Origin: Deltaproteobacteria bacterium UBA3076
Lineage (GTDB): Bacteria; Desulfobacterota; Dissulfuribacteria; Dissulfuribacterales; UBA3076
Length of the DNA stretch: 14,331 nt
Direction of reading: 5' to 3'
Assembly: GCA_002367355.1 (NCBI GenBank)
Contig: DFBQ01000120.1
Span: forward strand, 1 to 14,331
Both the position numbers and the translations under genes were made by a program. The notes beneath the pieces are model-generated. The model was not told the origin of the DNA and ran no database searches. It saw only the letters and a program-made list of their open reading frames with translations. Shown here piece by piece: positions 8,056-14,331 of the stretch (the first letter of the stretch is position 1; every line of letters begins with the position of its first letter).

Positions 8056-9439
8056 AATCAGGAGCGGCGGACATGAAAGGGATAATCGGTACTTCCTTTT
8101 CTTTGTGGCCACGTCGTTGCTCTTTTTGGACACCTCTTTAGCTGTTGCGGCGGATGACCTGCTCAGGATTAACGCTGATATAAGATACAGGTGGGAATAC
8201 GAGGACAACTTCAATCAGAAGTTTTATGGGGAAAATCCCCCGAAAGGCGACTCGGATGACGGGTTTCTGCTTCAAAGGATTCGGCTCACCTTCGATTTCA
8301 ACCCGCACAGGAATGTGCATATCTCTGCGGGCTTACAGGATTCAAGGGCCTATGATGTGGCCCTTCCTGATGACGCCTTCTATAAATCAAGGTTGGGGCT
8401 TGAACACAATCCAAACAAAGATTATTGGGAGCTATTTGACACCTATCTCGAGCTAAAAAATCTTTTTGGCCAAGAACTCAGTCTAAAAGGTGGCAGGCAA
8501 ATCATAGCCTACGGTGACAAAAGGGTTTTTGGACCCGGTAAATGGGGTAACACCGGGCGATATATATGGGATGCAGTAAAACTGTCATACAGATCTGGAG
8601 ATAACTTTGTAGATACATTCTACGGCAGAAATATCATCCATGAACCTGACAGGTTCTCACTCGATCACCGCCATTTCTTTGAAGGTTGTGCTGTCTACAG
8701 CCATTTCCTTATTCCAATGCAAGACAGGAAGTTCTATTTGGAGCCCTTTTTTGTAAGGAAATGGGATACGCACGACAATTTTAAGAGTGAAGACCTGGCC
8801 TTTGGTGATTTTAATTCTGACTATTACGGCATACGGAGCTATGTCGAAATCTTGCCGGGTCTTGATTACGATTTTACCTTTGTCTGGCAGACCGGCGAGT
8901 GGGGAAATGACGACATAGAGGCCTATGGTTACCATCTGCTTGCCGGATATAAATTCAAGATAGTCCCGTGGACTCCACGGATCAGCGCTGAATTTTCCTA
9001 TGCCTCAGGAGACAAGAACCCCACAGACGGTGACAGAGGCACCTTTGATGGGGTGTTCGGGGCAAGGGACAAGATGTACGGCCGGATGAACCTAATGGAC
9101 TGGAAGAATCTGCAGGACGCCCAGGCCAATCTGGAATTCAAACCCTTCAAGAACCTGGGCTTCAAGGCAGAGTTACACAAGTTCTGGCTCGCGGAAGACG
9201 AAGACGCCTGGTACCAGAACCAAAAGGTCTATAGGGATAAGACCGGCCGATCAGGGAACGAACTTGGGGTGGAATTTGACATTATCGGGAAATACATCAC
9301 ACCCCTCAAGGGATTGGAATGCCAATTCGGCTACGGTCATTTCTGGCCGGGTGAATTTGTTGAAACTGTGGCGGATGATGTTGAGGCCGACTGGTGTTTC
9401 CTCCAGCTTCACTACAAATTTTCCAAGAAGGTCCTGTAG
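8006..9439 (+). CDS. Outer-membrane porin, alginate-export (AlgE-like) family
   Basis: The product is a predicted beta-barrel of the alginate-export type. After a hydrophobic segment FLFFVATSLLFLDTSLAVA there is a mature part starting ADDLLRINADIRYRWEYED, then alternating aromatic strands, the GGRQIIAYGDKRVFGPGKWGN motif typical of the family, and a final strand ending LQLHYKFSKK. Substrates of most members are unknown; it is likely an outer-membrane channel. The open frame can start at ATG 8006 (AGGAG 5 nt upstream), but that gives a 30-residue polar leader derived from a repeat. A better start is ATG 8073 (AGGAG 8 nt upstream), whose frame MKGIIGT joins the signal peptide only if one base near 8073-8092 is missing. 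So there may be a 1-nt frameshift or sequencing error. It precedes a binding protein gene by 46 bp. Confidence 0.82.
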   Translation: MWQKMQVLRGQEKCLDEIRSGGHERDNRYFLFFVATSLLFLDTSLAVAADDLLRINADIRYRWEYEDNFNQKFYGENPPKGDSDDGFLLQRIRLTFDFNPHRNVHISAGLQDSRAYDVALPDDAFYKSRLGLEHNPNKDYWELFDTYLELKNLFGQELSLKGGRQIIAYGDKRVFGPGKWGNTGRYIWDAVKLSYRSGDNFVDTFYGRNIIHEPDRFSLDHRHFFEGCAVYSHFLIPMQDRKFYLEPFFVRKWDTHDNFKSEDLAFGDFNSDYYGIRSYVEILPGLDYDFTFVWQTGEWGNDDIEAYGYHLLAGYKFKIVPWTPRISAEFSYASGDKNPTDGDRGTFDGVFGARDKMYGRMNLMDWKNLQDAQANLEFKPFKNLGFKAELHKFWLAEDEDAWYQNQKVYRDKTGRSGNELGVEFDIIGKYITPLKGLECQFGYGHFWPGEFVETVADDVEADWCFLQLHYKFSKKVL

Positions 9440-9485
9440 GTTAAGGAAAAGCATGGTGATAATCAATTCATATTCAGGAGGCATC

Positions 9486-10541
9486 ATGAAGGCTTTAAAA
9501 GACTTAACAAGATATGATGTCGTGCTTTTATCGATATTGGCTTGTCTTGTTTCTTCTATTGCATTTGCCCAGGGAGGGTCCAACGAAGGTCTTGTATTTG
9601 CCAAAGCCAAAAAAAAGCCCATTAAGATAGCTGTGGAATTTACTACTCATTCTGCCTGTGCGCATATAGCTAAGCAAAAAGGCTGGTATAAGGAAGAGGG
9701 ATTGACTATTAGCGGTTATGAAAATTTTATAACCGGCATGGCCCTTGCCGCTGCCTTGGCAAGAGGCGATATTGATGCCGCTTATATCTGTCTGATTCCA
9801 GCTATAAATGCCTATGCCAATGCCAATGTGCCCATAAAGGTTGTAGCCGGAATCCATAAATATGGATATGGCCTTGTTGTCAACCCTGACAAGGTCAAAA
9901 CTATCGATGGCCTGAAAAAGGAAGGGATTCGTATTGGATGCAGTCGAGAAGGCAGTCCCCTTGATGCGCTTTTGCATAAAATGATAGAAAAATATCACTT
10001 GGATAAAAAGCAGATATTAAAAAAAGTCAGAAGGATGAATCCACCCAAACTGCTTCTTGCCCTTAAAATGGGTCAATTGGATGCTGCCTTTATTTGTGAA
10101 CAATTTCCCTCTATGGCAGAAGAATTAGGATTCAAGGTATTTTTGACGGCAGAAGACCTCTGGCCCAATATGCAGGGCAGTGTTTTGGTGGTAAGGGAAG
10201 AACTCATAAAGGAGTATCCTGACATAGTGAAAAAATTGGTAAAGGTCACTGAGCGAGCGACACAATTTATCAATAGCCATCCTGAAGAAGCAGCAGAGAT
10301 TGTTGCCGGAGGATTACAGGTTTCCGGGAAAAAGATATTCCCTGTTAGAGCTATTGATGTAGCTTCCAAACTAGTGATCACGCCGCCGCCGATATTAAAA
10401 TCTTTGACGGAAAGATTAGTTAATACAACTGATATTGATCCGGAAGAAATCCAGAAGGCAATAGATACTTGCGTGGAATTAGAATACATAAAAGAATCAT
10501 TTAGAGCAGAGGATTTTGTCGATAGGTGGATAGGTAGTTAG
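9486..10541 (+). CDS. ABC transporter periplasmic binding protein, NitT/TauT (NMT1-like) family
   Basis: This is a 351-residue secreted solute-binding protein. The signal peptide runs MKALKDLTRYDVVLLSILAC with a likely signal peptidase I cut after AFA at residue 28. The mature part has the SsuA/TauA/NMT1 pattern: IKIAVEFTTHSACAHIAKQK, GWYKEEGL, an ALARGDIDAAYI segment where ligand-domain residues lie, and a KLVKVTERATQFINSHPEEAAEI helix near the end. This family takes up nitrate, sulfonates, taurine, bicarbonate, thiamine precursors and others, so the ligand cannot be told. The start is set by AGGAGG at 9476-9481 and the signal peptide; an ATG at 9453 is less likely. It belongs with the permease and ATPase downstream. 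Confidence 0.88.
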   Translation: MKALKDLTRYDVVLLSILACLVSSIAFAQGGSNEGLVFAKAKKKPIKIAVEFTTHSACAHIAKQKGWYKEEGLTISGYENFITGMALAAALARGDIDAAYICLIPAINAYANANVPIKVVAGIHKYGYGLVVNPDKVKTIDGLKKEGIRIGCSREGSPLDALLHKMIEKYHLDKKQILKKVRRMNPPKLLLALKMGQLDAAFICEQFPSMAEELGFKVFLTAEDLWPNMQGSVLVVREELIKEYPDIVKKLVKVTERATQFINSHPEEAAEIVAGGLQVSGKKIFPVRAIDVASKLVITPPPILKSLTERLVNTTDIDPEEIQKAIDTCVELEYIKESFRAEDFVDRWIGS

Positions 10542-10576
10542 ATCACTTCAGCCTTCAACCTTCAACCTATCCACCT
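10524..10576 (+). promoter_or_regulatory. 11-bp inverted repeat across the binding-protein stop
   Basis: AGGTGGATAGG at 10524-10534 is perfectly complementary to CCTATCCACCT at 10566-10576, with a 31-base loop. It spans the stop codon of the binding protein. No U-run follows, so it is not a classic terminator. It could protect the upstream mRNA end and keep the binding protein in excess over permease and ATPase, as often seen in ABC operons; this role is inferred. Confidence 0.45.
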
Positions 10577-10586
10577 GAGTAGTTAC
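10546..10586. repeat. Solo end of a TTCAACC-type repeat element
   Basis: The 23 bases 10546-10568 are identical to 12928-12950, and ACCTGAGTAGTTAC at 10573-10586 matches ACCTGAATAGTTAC at 12947-12960 in 13 of 14 bases. It is therefore a second copy of the right end of the element at 12757-12960, with 8 extra bases inside. Confidence 0.7.
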
Positions 10587-10600
10587 GAAGAGTTTATTAA

Positions 10601-11353
10601 ATGAAGAGGATAAAAGCTGCTTACAGCCTGATTCCCGTATTTATTTTTTTGTTAATCTGGGAGATGGCAGCCCGGTTGGAACTTATCCCGGGCCATTTCT
10701 TTTTCCCGCCTTTTACTGCGGTGGTGCAGGAATTTTATCATCTGACCGCCAATGGAGTGCTGCCGGCCAACTTTTTGAGGAGCCTGGCCAGGGTCTTGAT
10801 CGGTTTTACCACCGGGTCTATTGCCGGTCTGTTAATGGGGATTTTGATGGGTTATAAGGAGACTATAAATAAAACATTTCATCCGATTTTCAGCCTACTT
10901 TATCCTATTCCCGCCCTGGGCTGGCTGCCCATCTTGATGCTCTGGTTTGGAATAAGTGAGATGCTTCCCATCATGATCATATTTATCTGTTCATTCTTTC
11001 CAGTACTTTATAACACCGTCACTGGTATCAAAACCGTAGATAAGAATTTTATCAAGGTTGCAAAGACCTTGGGGGCATCTGAAAGAAAAATCTTGAGCAC
11101 CATACTTTTGCCCCTTGCTCTTACTAATATATTTACCGGTTTGAGACTGGAGGCAGGGATGGCCTGGCGGGTGATAATAGCCGCTGAGATGGTAGCCATT
11201 CCCACCGGTATCGGGGCATTACTCATGAGGGCCGAAAGTCTGATCAGGATAGATATTGTCATAGTATGCTTGATGGTTCTGTCGGTGATGTGTCTATCCT
11301 TTGAGAGGTTCTTCATCTACATGGAGCACAAGCTGACAGGCAAATGGAGATGA
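10601..11353 (+). CDS. ABC transporter permease, NitT/TauT type
   Basis: The 250-residue inner-membrane protein is of the SsuC/TauC/BPD_transp_1 kind. About six membrane segments are visible, around residues 7-24, 66-88, 97-118, 120-142, 185-205 and 220-240. The EAA loop that contacts the ATPase reads VAKTLGASERKILSTILLP with the conserved glycine, at about residues 152-170. The start ATG has a weak GAAGAG about 8 nt upstream. It follows the binding protein after a 59-bp gap holding repeats, and the ATPase begins 1 nt after its stop. Substrate unknown. Confidence 0.9.
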   Translation: MKRIKAAYSLIPVFIFLLIWEMAARLELIPGHFFFPPFTAVVQEFYHLTANGVLPANFLRSLARVLIGFTTGSIAGLLMGILMGYKETINKTFHPIFSLLYPIPALGWLPILMLWFGISEMLPIMIIFICSFFPVLYNTVTGIKTVDKNFIKVAKTLGASERKILSTILLPLALTNIFTGLRLEAGMAWRVIIAAEMVAIPTGIGALLMRAESLIRIDIVIVCLMVLSVMCLSFERFFIYMEHKLTGKWR

Positions 11354-11354
11354 T

Positions 11355-12473
11355 ATGCCTGCTATAGAGCTGAAAAATATCAGCAATTTTATCTGTCGTA
11401 ATATAAGTTTAAGGATTTCAGACGGCGAGCTTATGGTACTTTTGGGACCGACGGGTGCAGGGAAGACAACCTTGCTAAACATCGTCTCCGGGTTAATCGA
11501 GTATGAGGGGTCGATACTATTTGATGGGGTATCAATAGATAAGATCCCGGTTAACCGGAGGAGCGTCGGATACCTACTCCAGGATTTAGCCTTATTTCCT
11601 CACCTTGATGTAGCCTCTAATATCACCTATGGATTGAAGATACAAAAGAGGCGTGTCTATGAGATTAAGGCCAGACTGGATGAAATGCTAGACTTGATGA
11701 ATATCCCTGACCTTGCGCGGAGATACCCCAAGGATTTGAGCGGAGGAGAAAAGCAGCGGGTGGCCTTGGCGAGGGCCCTTGCGCCTTCTCCGCAAGTGTT
11801 GCTCCTGGATGAACCTATGAGCAACCTGGATCCCCTGACCAAGGAGACAATATTAGATGAATTTAAAAGTATCCAGCGAAAAACGGGGATAACCACAATC
11901 TATGTCACCCACGACCAGGATGAGGCTCTTTATCTGGGTGATCGGGCTTCAGTGCTCAACAAGGGGAAGATAGAGCAAATTGAGGCCTCAGATAAACTGT
12001 TTTATCATCCCAAAACCGAGTTTGTGGCACGTTTCGTGGGGGCCAAGAACATCTTAAAAGCACGTATAATCAAAATTAAACAACATGAGGCCATTGTATA
12101 CATCAATAATGAATGTCTGGTTCAACCTTTTAAGATCAGAGTCAAGAGATATCCTATTTTTGAAAAAGGAAAAGAGATCAGTCTGTGTATTCATCCTGAA
12201 AAAATTATCTTGAAAAAAGTAAATGAAGCTGTTGGCAATAACTTAAATAGAATCAGGGGGAAAATAGTAAATAGAAGAAGCAATGGAAAGACTTTAAAGG
12301 CAACTATTGACATAGGCGGCACGGAGATACATGCAGCGATCCCTAAAGCCCTTTTTGACTTTAAAATTCACGAAAATGTCTGGGTCTGCTTTGCCCCTGA
12401 TGCGCCCCATCCTTTATGCGGCAAAAGATGCAGAGCCGCCGAGGCCAGCAGGAGATGTCTTAACCTGGGTTGA
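11355..12473 (+). CDS. ABC transporter ATPase with ModC/PotA-like TOBE domain
   Basis: This ATPase drives import through the preceding permease. Walker A GPTGAGKT is at 31-38, the Q-loop Q76, signature LSGGEKQR at 128-135, Walker B LLLDEP at 149-154 and the switch histidine H186 (THDQDEA). Residues from about 235 form a C-terminal domain with CIHPEKIIL and a following small beta domain, as in the TOBE domains of ModC, WtpC and PotA. NitT/TauT ATPases (SsuB, TauB) are about 250-270 residues and lack it, so this transporter is of mixed type; molybdate or a related oxyanion is a reasonable guess. The last ~20 residues (from LCGKRC) come from a 36-bp repeat also found at 8003-8038 and are not family-like. 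GGAG precedes the start. Confidence 0.9.
   Translation: MPAIELKNISNFICRNISLRISDGELMVLLGPTGAGKTTLLNIVSGLIEYEGSILFDGVSIDKIPVNRRSVGYLLQDLALFPHLDVASNITYGLKIQKRRVYEIKARLDEMLDLMNIPDLARRYPKDLSGGEKQRVALARALAPSPQVLLLDEPMSNLDPLTKETILDEFKSIQRKTGITTIYVTHDQDEALYLGDRASVLNKGKIEQIEASDKLFYHPKTEFVARFVGAKNILKARIIKIKQHEAIVYINNECLVQPFKIRVKRYPIFEKGKEISLCIHPEKIILKKVNEAVGNNLNRIRGKIVNRRSNGKTLKATIDIGGTEIHAAIPKALFDFKIHENVWVCFAPDAPHPLCGKRCRAAEASRRCLNLG
12413..12448 (+). repeat. 36-bp direct repeat, copy B
   Basis: Matches 8003-8038 in 32 of 36 bases. It encodes most of the odd C-terminal tail of the ATPase, suggesting that the original 3' end of that gene was overwritten or extended by the repeat. Confidence 0.75.
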
Positions 12474-12756
12474 GCGGTTCAACGTTCACGGTTCCCGGTT
12501 GAAGATCCTGTAAGCGTTCACGGGTTCAGAGGTTCAGGGTTTACCGAAAATCTGAGCAGTTGTTTCGTGAGTTTTGAACGGTCTTGCGCTATTAGCAAAA
12601 TGATGACGCGTCAATAAGGACGAATATTATGTTTCACCCAGCGGGTGAAAGAGGCTAAACTGAGCATTGTGTTATAAAGTTAAGGATATCAGTAAACTAT
12701 AACCTTTGAACCTTGAACCATGAACCTGGAACAGATCACTTTAGTCTCAATGAAAG
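12474..12756. other. Repeat-rich gap downstream of the ATPase
   Basis: No gene is visible. At 12476-12503 there are four 7-base units (ggttcaa, cgttcac, ggttccc, ggttgaa), continuing as GGTTCAG-type units to 12540. The inverted partner of the 18-bp repeat lies at 12538-12555. A perfect hairpin, TTTCACCC/GGGTGAAA with a 3-base loop, is at 12632-12650 but has no U-run. Another run of TTGAACC units lies at 12701-12732. Confidence 0.55.
12538..12555. repeat. 18-bp repeat, right copy of a distant inverted pair
   Basis: GGTTTACCGAAAATCTGA is the exact reverse complement of 850-867. The pair brackets the nifH-to-ATPase block, about 11.7 kb apart. Confidence 0.7.
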
Positions 12757-12960
12757 GTAACTGTTCAGGTGAATAGACTGAAGGTAGAAGGCTAATAGGG
12801 ACAAATCATGCGTAATCACACAAAACTGCGGGCATTTGAGTTGGCTGATGAGATTGTGCAGTATTAGTTTAGAGGATTCATCTTTGTTCGATCGTTGCGA
12901 ACTGCTTAAAATACTTCAGCCTTCAGCCTTCAGCCTTCAACCTTCAACCTGAATAGTTAC
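12757..12960. mobile_element. Candidate 204-bp non-autonomous element with terminal inverted repeats
   Basis: GTAACTGTTCAGGT at 12757-12770 is the inverted match (13 of 14) of ACCTGAATAGTTAC at 12947-12960. Inside the ends lie CTGAAGG/CCTTCAG-type 7-base units (12777-12793 and 12915-12950) in opposite orientation, and between them a remnant of a four-helix-bundle protein gene. A solo copy of the right end sits at 10546-10586. This looks like a deleted derivative of a larger dispersed element carrying such a gene. That it moves is inferred. Confidence 0.5.
12808..12867 (+). pseudogene. Four-helix-bundle (23S rRNA-IVP-like) protein, N-terminal remnant
   Basis: The frame reads MRNHTKLRAFELADEIVQY and stops after 19 residues. 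The opening RNHTKLRAFELADE is very like the start of the widespread four-helix-bundle family (23S rRNA intervening-sequence proteins, about 115-130 residues). Everything after the first helix is gone. There is no clear ribosome binding site. It lies within a pair of inverted repeats directly upstream of nifV. The family call rests on one short but distinctive motif. Confidence 0.6.
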
Positions 12961-12983
12961 AATGAAAGCAGGAGTAGCCAATC

Positions 12984-14114
12984 ATGAAAGGGATTATCGA
13001 TACCACCTTGAGGGAGGGAGAACAGGCAGCTAACGTCTATTTTGATCTGGACGAAAAGCTCCATATTATCGGCCTGCTGGATAAGCTGGGTATTGACGAG
13101 ATAGAGGTTGGGGCTGCTGCTATGGATCCGGAAATAGACCAACTGATTAACCAGGCCAGGGAACAGACGGTTGGTCCGAAGCTCTCTCTGTGGTGCCGGT
13201 GTGTATCAAGCGACATTCAAGAAAATTTGAGACTCTGTCCTGATATCCTTGCAATGTCGATCCCGGTTTCGGATATCCAATTAAAACACAAACTCAACAA
13301 AGATAGAAAGTGGGTACTGGCAAGGGTTTGTGAAAGTATAAGACAGATCAAAGATAGAGCATCATGTTATCTTTCTCTGGGGTTGGAAGATGCCTCCAGG
13401 GCCAACATAGGTTTTGTCGAGGAGGTCTGCTCCCTGGCTCAGAGAGAAGGTATAGACAGAATTCGTTTTGCCGATACTCTGGGAATTATGGATCCGATGA
13501 CAATGTTTGAGACCATTATGAGGTTAACATCCCAGCTCTACATAGATGTCGGTGTACATACACACAATGATTTCGGTATGGCCACGGCCAATGCAATCAG
13601 TGCCCTGGCAGCCGGGGCTGATTTCGTAGATGTTACGGTCAACGGCCTTGGGGAACGGGCAGGCAATGCGGCCCTGGAAGAAGTCATGGCCTTTTTGGCA
13701 AAAAGAAAGGGGATAGATAGATACGACCTTCAATACCTTTGTTTCCTTTCTGACTATGTTTCAAAGGTCTCCCGCATCCCTGTTTCCTCAAAGAAGCCTG
13801 TAGTCGGTAAAGATATCTTTACATGTGAAACGGGCATCCATGTGGATGGTTTGCTGAAGAATCCTTTGAACTATGAACCATATGAACCCTCGGAGGTATG
13901 TCTTGAGAGGAAATTGCTTGTCGGCAAAAAGACAGGGACAAATGCACTCCGTCATAAGCTCAAGTGTCTGGGCATAGATGCAGAAGACCATCTTTTGAAA
14001 GAACTGTTAAAAATAGTCAAAAAAGAATCCTCACGGCTAAAAACCAGCCTCACGGATGAAGAGCTTTTGCATCTCCATTCCATCCAGCGTGAAACTCCTT
14101 CCTCACAGGACTGA
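12984..14114 (+). CDS. nifV: Homocitrate synthase NifV
   Basis: NifV condenses acetyl-CoA with 2-oxoglutarate to homocitrate, the organic ligand of FeMo-co. The 376-residue protein is of the LeuA/NifV (DRE-TIM) type: IIDTTLREGEQ at 4-14 with D6 and R10, the metal-binding HTHND at 192-196, GLGERAGNAALEE at 221-233, and the ETGIHVDG motif near 283-290. The shortness (no LeuA allosteric domain) and the nif context favour NifV over 2-isopropylmalate or other homocitrate synthases. AGGAG at 12970-12974 lies 9 nt before the ATG. It is separated from the transporter by a repeat-rich gap, so it may have its own promoter, though none is clear. An intact gene. Confidence 0.92.
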   Translation: MKGIIDTTLREGEQAANVYFDLDEKLHIIGLLDKLGIDEIEVGAAAMDPEIDQLINQAREQTVGPKLSLWCRCVSSDIQENLRLCPDILAMSIPVSDIQLKHKLNKDRKWVLARVCESIRQIKDRASCYLSLGLEDASRANIGFVEEVCSLAQREGIDRIRFADTLGIMDPMTMFETIMRLTSQLYIDVGVHTHNDFGMATANAISALAAGADFVDVTVNGLGERAGNAALEEVMAFLAKRKGIDRYDLQYLCFLSDYVSKVSRIPVSSKKPVVGKDIFTCETGIHVDGLLKNPLNYEPYEPSEVCLERKLLVGKKTGTNALRHKLKCLGIDAEDHLLKELLKIVKKESSRLKTSLTDEELLHLHSIQRETPSSQD

Positions 14115-14177
14115 TATCCACGAATTGCGGGACAATTTGGAGGATACTCTCTGATAATGCGGCACAACCTCACAAAA

Positions 14178-14195
14178 TCAAGTATTACCTTGATA
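14178..14195. other. Weak hairpin downstream of nifV
   Basis: ATCAAG and CTTGAT form a 6-bp stem around TATTAC shortly after the nifV stop. It could help end the transcript, but there is no U-run, so a terminator call is not justified. Confidence 0.25.
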
Positions 14196-14214
14196 GTATA
14201 GGAATTTCCATTTT

Positions 14215-14331
14215 TGGACACAGATGAACACAGATTTCACGGATGGCTATGGATTAGGTTTATATTGTTCAAACAATACTTCCATTTCATAAATGAGAAA
14301 AATTGGTGAAAAATTGGGGACGTAATTGACT
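14215..14331. repeat. Dispersed-repeat tail at the right end
   Basis: GACACAGATGAACACAGATT near 14217-14237 is a short tandem motif (about 11-base period, ACACAGAT) often scattered in intergenic DNA. TATTGTT-CA-AACAATA at 14263-14278 is a perfect 7-bp palindrome with a 2-base centre. GAAAAATTGG is repeated at 14297-14306 and 14308-14317. No gene is visible. Confidence 0.45.

Noticed and set aside
9264-9485. An earlier in-frame start for the binding protein, inside the porin gene.
   Set aside because: The ATG at 9486 follows AGGAGG and starts a clear signal peptide.
9505-9560. A lipoprotein signal (ILAC) in the binding protein.
   Set aside because: The residue before Ala is Leu, a poor lipobox, and a good signal peptidase I site AFA follows.
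12632-12650. Rho-independent terminator after the ATPase.
   Set aside because: The 8-bp hairpin is perfect, but it is not followed by a T-run on either strand.
12476-12950. Possible CRISPR array from the repeated TTCAACC-type units.
   Set aside because: The units are 7-8 bases, tandem and degenerate, with no spacers and no cas genes.

Overview
This window looks like part of the chromosome of a Gram-negative, anaerobic, nitrogen-fixing bacterium. It carries a molybdenum-type nitrogenase cluster with the two PII-like regulators NifI1 and NifI2 between nifH and the structural genes, an arrangement known from methanogens and several groups of anaerobic bacteria. An outer-membrane beta-barrel porin and signal peptides argue for a diderm bacterium rather than an archaeon. 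The species cannot be determined from the sequence alone; Desulfobacterota, Nitrospirota or Planctomycetota-like lineages would all fit.

Layout. Positions 1-900 are genomic debris: REP-like hairpins around the C-terminal remnant of an IS200/RAYT-type transposase, then the N-terminal remnant of a type I restriction subunit (HsdR), cut off by short TTGAACC-type repeats. Positions 900-1203 are non-coding and hold a strong sigma-54 (-24/-12) promoter at 1129-1144. From 1204 all genes lie on the + strand: nifH, nifI1, nifI2, nifB, nifD, nifK and nifE (to 7988), tightly spaced and probably one operon. They are followed without an obvious terminator by an alginate-export-type porin (about 8073-9439), a NitT/TauT-type periplasmic binding protein, a permease, and an ATPase with a ModC/PotA-like C-terminal domain (to 12473). 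A 510-bp gap full of repeats and a remnant of a four-helix-bundle protein gene separates these from nifV (homocitrate synthase, 12984-14114). The last 217 bp hold only dispersed repeats.

How the genes work together. NifH delivers electrons to NifDK. NifB makes the 8Fe core of the cofactor, NifE is one half of the usual NifEN maturation scaffold, and NifV supplies homocitrate. NifI1/NifI2 would switch NifDK off when ammonium is plentiful. The porin and ABC importer sit inside the nif gene order, so they may bring in a nitrogenase-related solute such as molybdate; this is inference.

Most notable: nifB lies between nifI2 and nifD; there is a nifE-like gene but no nifN; NifD keeps every metal ligand but has unusual neighbouring residues; the embedded transporter is of mixed family; the porin start shows an apparent 1-nt frameshift; a 36-bp repeat follows two genes and forms the C-terminal tail of one; and there is a small candidate non-autonomous element with terminal inverted repeats directly upstream of nifV.
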